NCBI GenBank assembly: GCA_002315915.1
Contig: DCIB01000002.1
Span: 1-64,000 of the forward strand
Source of the DNA: Caryophanales bacterium UBA1737
GTDB lineage: Bacteria; Bacillota_I; Bacilli_A; ML615J-28; CAG-313
Length of the DNA: 64,000 nt
Reading direction: 5' to 3'
The position numbers were made by a program, and so were the translations under genes. The notes below the pieces were generated by a model. That model saw only the letters and a list, made by a program, of their open reading frames with translations, ran no database searches and was not told the DNA's origin. Of this stretch, positions 61,858 through 64,000 are shown piece by piece (position 1 is the first letter of the stretch; each line of letters begins with the position of its first letter).

Positions 61858-62475
61858 ATGAATGTATTAGAAGAAATAGGTAAAATTAAAGTTGTACCAG
61901 TAGTAACACTTAAAAAGATTGAAGAAACAATTCCAACAATTGATGCGTTAATAAAAGGCGATGTAAAAGTAGCTGAAGTATGTTTTAGAACTGAATGTGC
62001 ACCAGAATGTATTCGTCTTGCATGTGAACATTATAAAAATGATTGTTTAATTGGTGCAGGTACTGTTATTAATGCTGAACAATGTAAGTTTGCTATTGAA
62101 TGTGGAGCTAAGTTTATTGTATCTCCTGGATTAAGTTTAGATGTAGCACATGTTTGTATCGATAATAATATTCCATATTTACCAGGAGTTGTAACTCCTA
62201 CAGAAATTATGCAAGCAATATCTTTAGGAATAAATGTTGTAAAGTTTTTCCCAGCTGGTATATTTGGTGGATTAAAAGCTATTAAAGCACTTGGTGCAGC
62301 TTTTCCTCAAATAAAGTTTATGCCTACTGGTGGTGTTGATAATTCTAATTTAAAAGAATTTATTGAATGCGATAAAATATTTGCTTGTGGTGGATCTTTC
62401 TTATGTAAAGGAACACCTGATGAAATAACTCAATCTTGTAGTTTAGCAAGAAGTATTATTAAAGGAGAAAAGTAA
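61858..62475 (+). CDS. eda: KDPG (2-keto-3-deoxy-6-phosphogluconate) aldolase
   Basis: This 205-aa class I aldolase splits KDPG into pyruvate and glyceraldehyde 3-phosphate. Motifs: KVVPVVTLKK at the start, AEVCFRTE (general-acid Glu region), IGAGTVINAEQ, FIVSPGLS, PGVVTPTEIMQA, VVKFFPAGIFGG (Schiff-base Lys) and FMPTGGV. The length and order match the family. It sits between uxaC and kdgK, one base before kdgK's start, giving the lower end of uronate catabolism in one operon. Confidence 0.96.
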   Translation: MNVLEEIGKIKVVPVVTLKKIEETIPTIDALIKGDVKVAEVCFRTECAPECIRLACEHYKNDCLIGAGTVINAEQCKFAIECGAKFIVSPGLSLDVAHVCIDNNIPYLPGVVTPTEIMQAISLGINVVKFFPAGIFGGLKAIKALGAAFPQIKFMPTGGVDNSNLKEFIECDKIFACGGSFLCKGTPDEITQSCSLARSIIKGEK

Positions 62476-63497
62476 TGTCTAAAGTAGTAACAATGGGAGA
62501 AATAATGTTACGTTTATCATCTCCTGGTAATACAAGATTTGTACAATGTGATAGTTTTGATGTATGTTATGGTGGTGGTGAAGCAAATGTTGCAGTAAGT
62601 CTTGCTAATTACGGACATGATGCATATTTTGTATCTAAAGTACCTTCTCATGAAATAGGTCAATGTGCTATTAATGCATTAAGAAAATTTGGAGTACATA
62701 CTGATTATATTGCTCGTGGTGGTAAAAGACTTGGTATATATTATTTAGAAACTGGAGCTTCTATGAGACCTTCTAAAGTAATATATGATAGAGCTGGATC
62801 GTCTATTGCAGAAGCAAGTATTAATGATTTTAATTTTGATGAAGTATTTGAAGGTGCTGACTGGTTCCATTTTTCAGGAATAACACCAGCTATATCTGAT
62901 GCATCAGCAGAAGTATTAAAAGAAGCGTTAATTACTGCTAAAAAACATAATGTTACAGTATCATGTGATTTAAATTTTAGAAAGAAATTATGGACTTCAG
63001 AAAAAGCTATATCTATAATGAAACCACTTATGAAATATGTAGATGTATGTATAGGCAATGAAGAAGATGCAGCATTATGTTTAGGATTTAAACCAGATGC
63101 CGATGTAGAAAAAGGAAATACTGATGCAAAAGGATATTTCAACATATTTAAACAAATGAAAGAAGAATTTGGTTTTAAATATGTTGTATCAACTCTTCGT
63201 GAATCATATTCAGCTACTCATAATGGGTGGAAAGCTCTAATATATGATGGTAATGAATTTTATGAATCACGTCATTATGATATTGATCCTATTATTGATA
63301 GGGTTGGTGGTGGAGATTCATTTGCTGGTGGATTAATCCATGGATTATTAAAATTTAAAGATCAAGCAAAAGCACTTGAATTTGCTGTTGCAGCAAGTGC
63401 ATTAAAACATACTATACCAACTGATTTCAATATGGTATCAGAAGATGAAGTATTAGCTTTAGCTAATGGAAATGCATCTGGTAGAGTACAAAGATAA
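62475..63497 (+). CDS. kdgK: 2-keto-3-deoxygluconate kinase (PfkB family)
   Basis: KdgK phosphorylates KDG with ATP to give KDPG, the aldolase substrate. The 340-aa protein is a PfkB/ribokinase-type enzyme with VTMGEIMLRLS at the start, the GGGEANVAVSLANYG sugar-binding segment, CDLNFRKKLW, GNEEDAALC and the C-terminal signature DRVGGGDSFAGGLIHGL with the catalytic Asp. The assignment to KDG rather than another sugar rests on the uxaC-eda context. The ATG lies one base into the aldolase stop, with AAAGGAG upstream (about 62461-62467). Confidence 0.94.
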   Translation: MSKVVTMGEIMLRLSSPGNTRFVQCDSFDVCYGGGEANVAVSLANYGHDAYFVSKVPSHEIGQCAINALRKFGVHTDYIARGGKRLGIYYLETGASMRPSKVIYDRAGSSIAEASINDFNFDEVFEGADWFHFSGITPAISDASAEVLKEALITAKKHNVTVSCDLNFRKKLWTSEKAISIMKPLMKYVDVCIGNEEDAALCLGFKPDADVEKGNTDAKGYFNIFKQMKEEFGFKYVVSTLRESYSATHNGWKALIYDGNEFYESRHYDIDPIIDRVGGGDSFAGGLIHGLLKFKDQAKALEFAVAASALKHTIPTDFNMVSEDEVLALANGNASGRVQR

Positions 63498-63500
63498 TAA

Positions 63501-63540
63501 ATCAGCATATTACATACAATGTAATATGCTGATATTTAAT
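63501..63540 (+). terminator. intrinsic terminator of the uronate operon
   Basis: A perfect 15-bp stem (63501-63515 and 63519-63533), 3-nt loop, followed by a T-rich run. Confidence 0.93.
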
Positions 63541-63552
63541 TTTTATAATATA

Positions 63553-63581
63553 TTGTTATGAAATATAATTATTGTTATAAT
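63553..63581 (+). promoter_or_regulatory. promoter of the lipoprotein gene
   Basis: TTGTTA (63553-63558), a 17-bp spacer and TATAAT (63576-63581) preceded by TGT (extended -10). It lies 28 bases before the ATG at 63610, whose ribosome site is GAAAGGA. Confidence 0.8.
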
Positions 63582-63609
63582 ATAACTGATTAGAAGAAAG
63601 GATTCTAAA

Positions 63610-64000
63610 ATGAAAAAAATAATTTTAAGTTTATTTTTTATATTTTTATTTACTTTTATTTTTATTAGTTGTGGTGAAAAGGAGAAATTTGAAGCACCAA
63701 CTTTATTAGAAGTATACCAAGATTCAAATGGTAATGTATTAGCTAAGTATTCCGGATATTCATCATATAGTTCTCCAGAGTTTTCATTTGATGCTGAAAA
63801 TTGGAATATGACTATGGTAAAAGAAAATAATACTTGTGAACTTTTAAGTTATAATTCTGTACTTAACAATGGAACATTTACATACAGAACTACAGATGGT
63901 AATTCAGTATCTTTTACACCATCTCGAGTTCAAATATATTTAAGACAATCTGCTACATCTGAAAAAGATGTTAGTGAACAATCAAATTCAATATATTATA
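63610..64000 (+). CDS. lipoprotein, 3' end beyond window
   Basis: The open frame from the ATG at 63610 (GAAAGGA upstream) runs to the window end, 130 codons without a stop. It begins with a lysine-led signal of 20 residues, very rich in Phe and Ile, ending in a lipobox-like FISC with the lipid-modified Cys at residue 21 (next residues GEKEKFE). The visible mature part is polar, with Tyr/Ser-rich strands (KYSGYSSYSSPEF) and no recognisable domain. It follows the uronate operon after a terminator and has its own promoter, so it is probably a separate unit. Whether it is a binding protein or a structural lipoprotein cannot be told from this fragment. Confidence 0.75.
   Translation, partial: MKKIILSLFFIFLFTFIFISCGEKEKFEAPTLLEVYQDSNGNVLAKYSGYSSYSSPEFSFDAENWNMTMVKENNTCELLSYNSVLNNGTFTYRTTDGNSVSFTPSRVQIYLRQSATSEKDVSEQSNSIYY

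Noticed and set aside
62741..63145. Minus-strand 134-codon frame within kdgK
   Set aside because: Opposes conserved PfkB motifs on the + strand; a chance frame.

Overview
The window comes from a very AT-rich, low-GC Gram-positive (Bacillota/Mycoplasmatota-like) genome, most plausibly an uncultured anaerobic gut Bacilli lineage of the RF39/Erysipelotrichales/Acholeplasmatales type. That placement is inferred from composition and gene content; no marker gene fixes it. The genetic code is standard: TGA ends the NifU-like gene (stop at 34238-34240) and the ankyrin gene (stop at 30802-30804), and Trp is TGG. Genes are tightly packed on the + strand in operons, with clear Shine-Dalgarno sites, many 1-17 nt overlaps and perfect hairpin terminators. 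I see no rRNA, tRNA, CRISPR array, IS element or phage gene, and no gene-free stretch longer than about 220 bases.

Region by region. (1) 43-23674 is a surface/envelope block of six co-oriented genes: two N-terminally anchored MBG/YDG-type repeat proteins (1130 and 3887 aa), a polytopic membrane protein with a long acidic tail, a small membrane protein, a membrane-anchored leucine-rich-repeat protein and a 1546-aa protein with a CvpA-like membrane head and a giant helical-repeat tail. (2) 23717-26015 holds dusB and a convergent hflX. (3) 26148-33886 is a tightly coupled operon: a 1386-aa protein that looks like a DUF4011-type SF1 helicase-nuclease with nearly all catalytic motifs lost, an ankyrin protein, the c-di-AMP synthase CdaA, a membrane PAS-like protein and the isoprenoid fusion enzyme IspDF. 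(4) 33989-37054 has a NifU-type scaffold, an S1-domain protein and the t6A-modification set tsaE-tsaB-rimI-tsaD. (5) 37081-38674 on the minus strand has a PlsC-like acyltransferase with a zinc ribbon and a truncated acyltransferase remnant. (6) 38896-41679 is a second CvpA-headed repeat protein. (7) 41825-45770 is a sodium-pumping oxaloacetate decarboxylase (alpha, gamma, separate biotin carrier, beta) with the biotin ligase that would charge it.

(8) 45908-48794 is a four-gene unit: an atypical SDR, a DUF1295/steroid-reductase-fold membrane protein, a protein whose spacing of acidic residues and C-terminus resemble ferredoxin-dependent bilin reductases, and a flavin split-barrel protein. It is followed by the two subunits of a ferredoxin:NADP+ oxidoreductase (SudBA/NfnAB type). 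I regard this as the best candidate for an undescribed pathway, a reductive one acting on a tetrapyrrole or other polycyclic substrate. (9) 51138-54990 encodes YitT and three membrane proteins; 55087-59058 an orphan protein, SerS and two pseudouridine synthases; 59078-63497 a membrane metallophosphatase followed by glucuronate isomerase, KDPG aldolase and KDG kinase. A lipoprotein gene runs off the right edge.

Physiologically the set fits a fermentative anaerobe using a Na+ gradient, reduced ferredoxin and host or dietary uronic acids, while investing heavily in very large anchored surface proteins.
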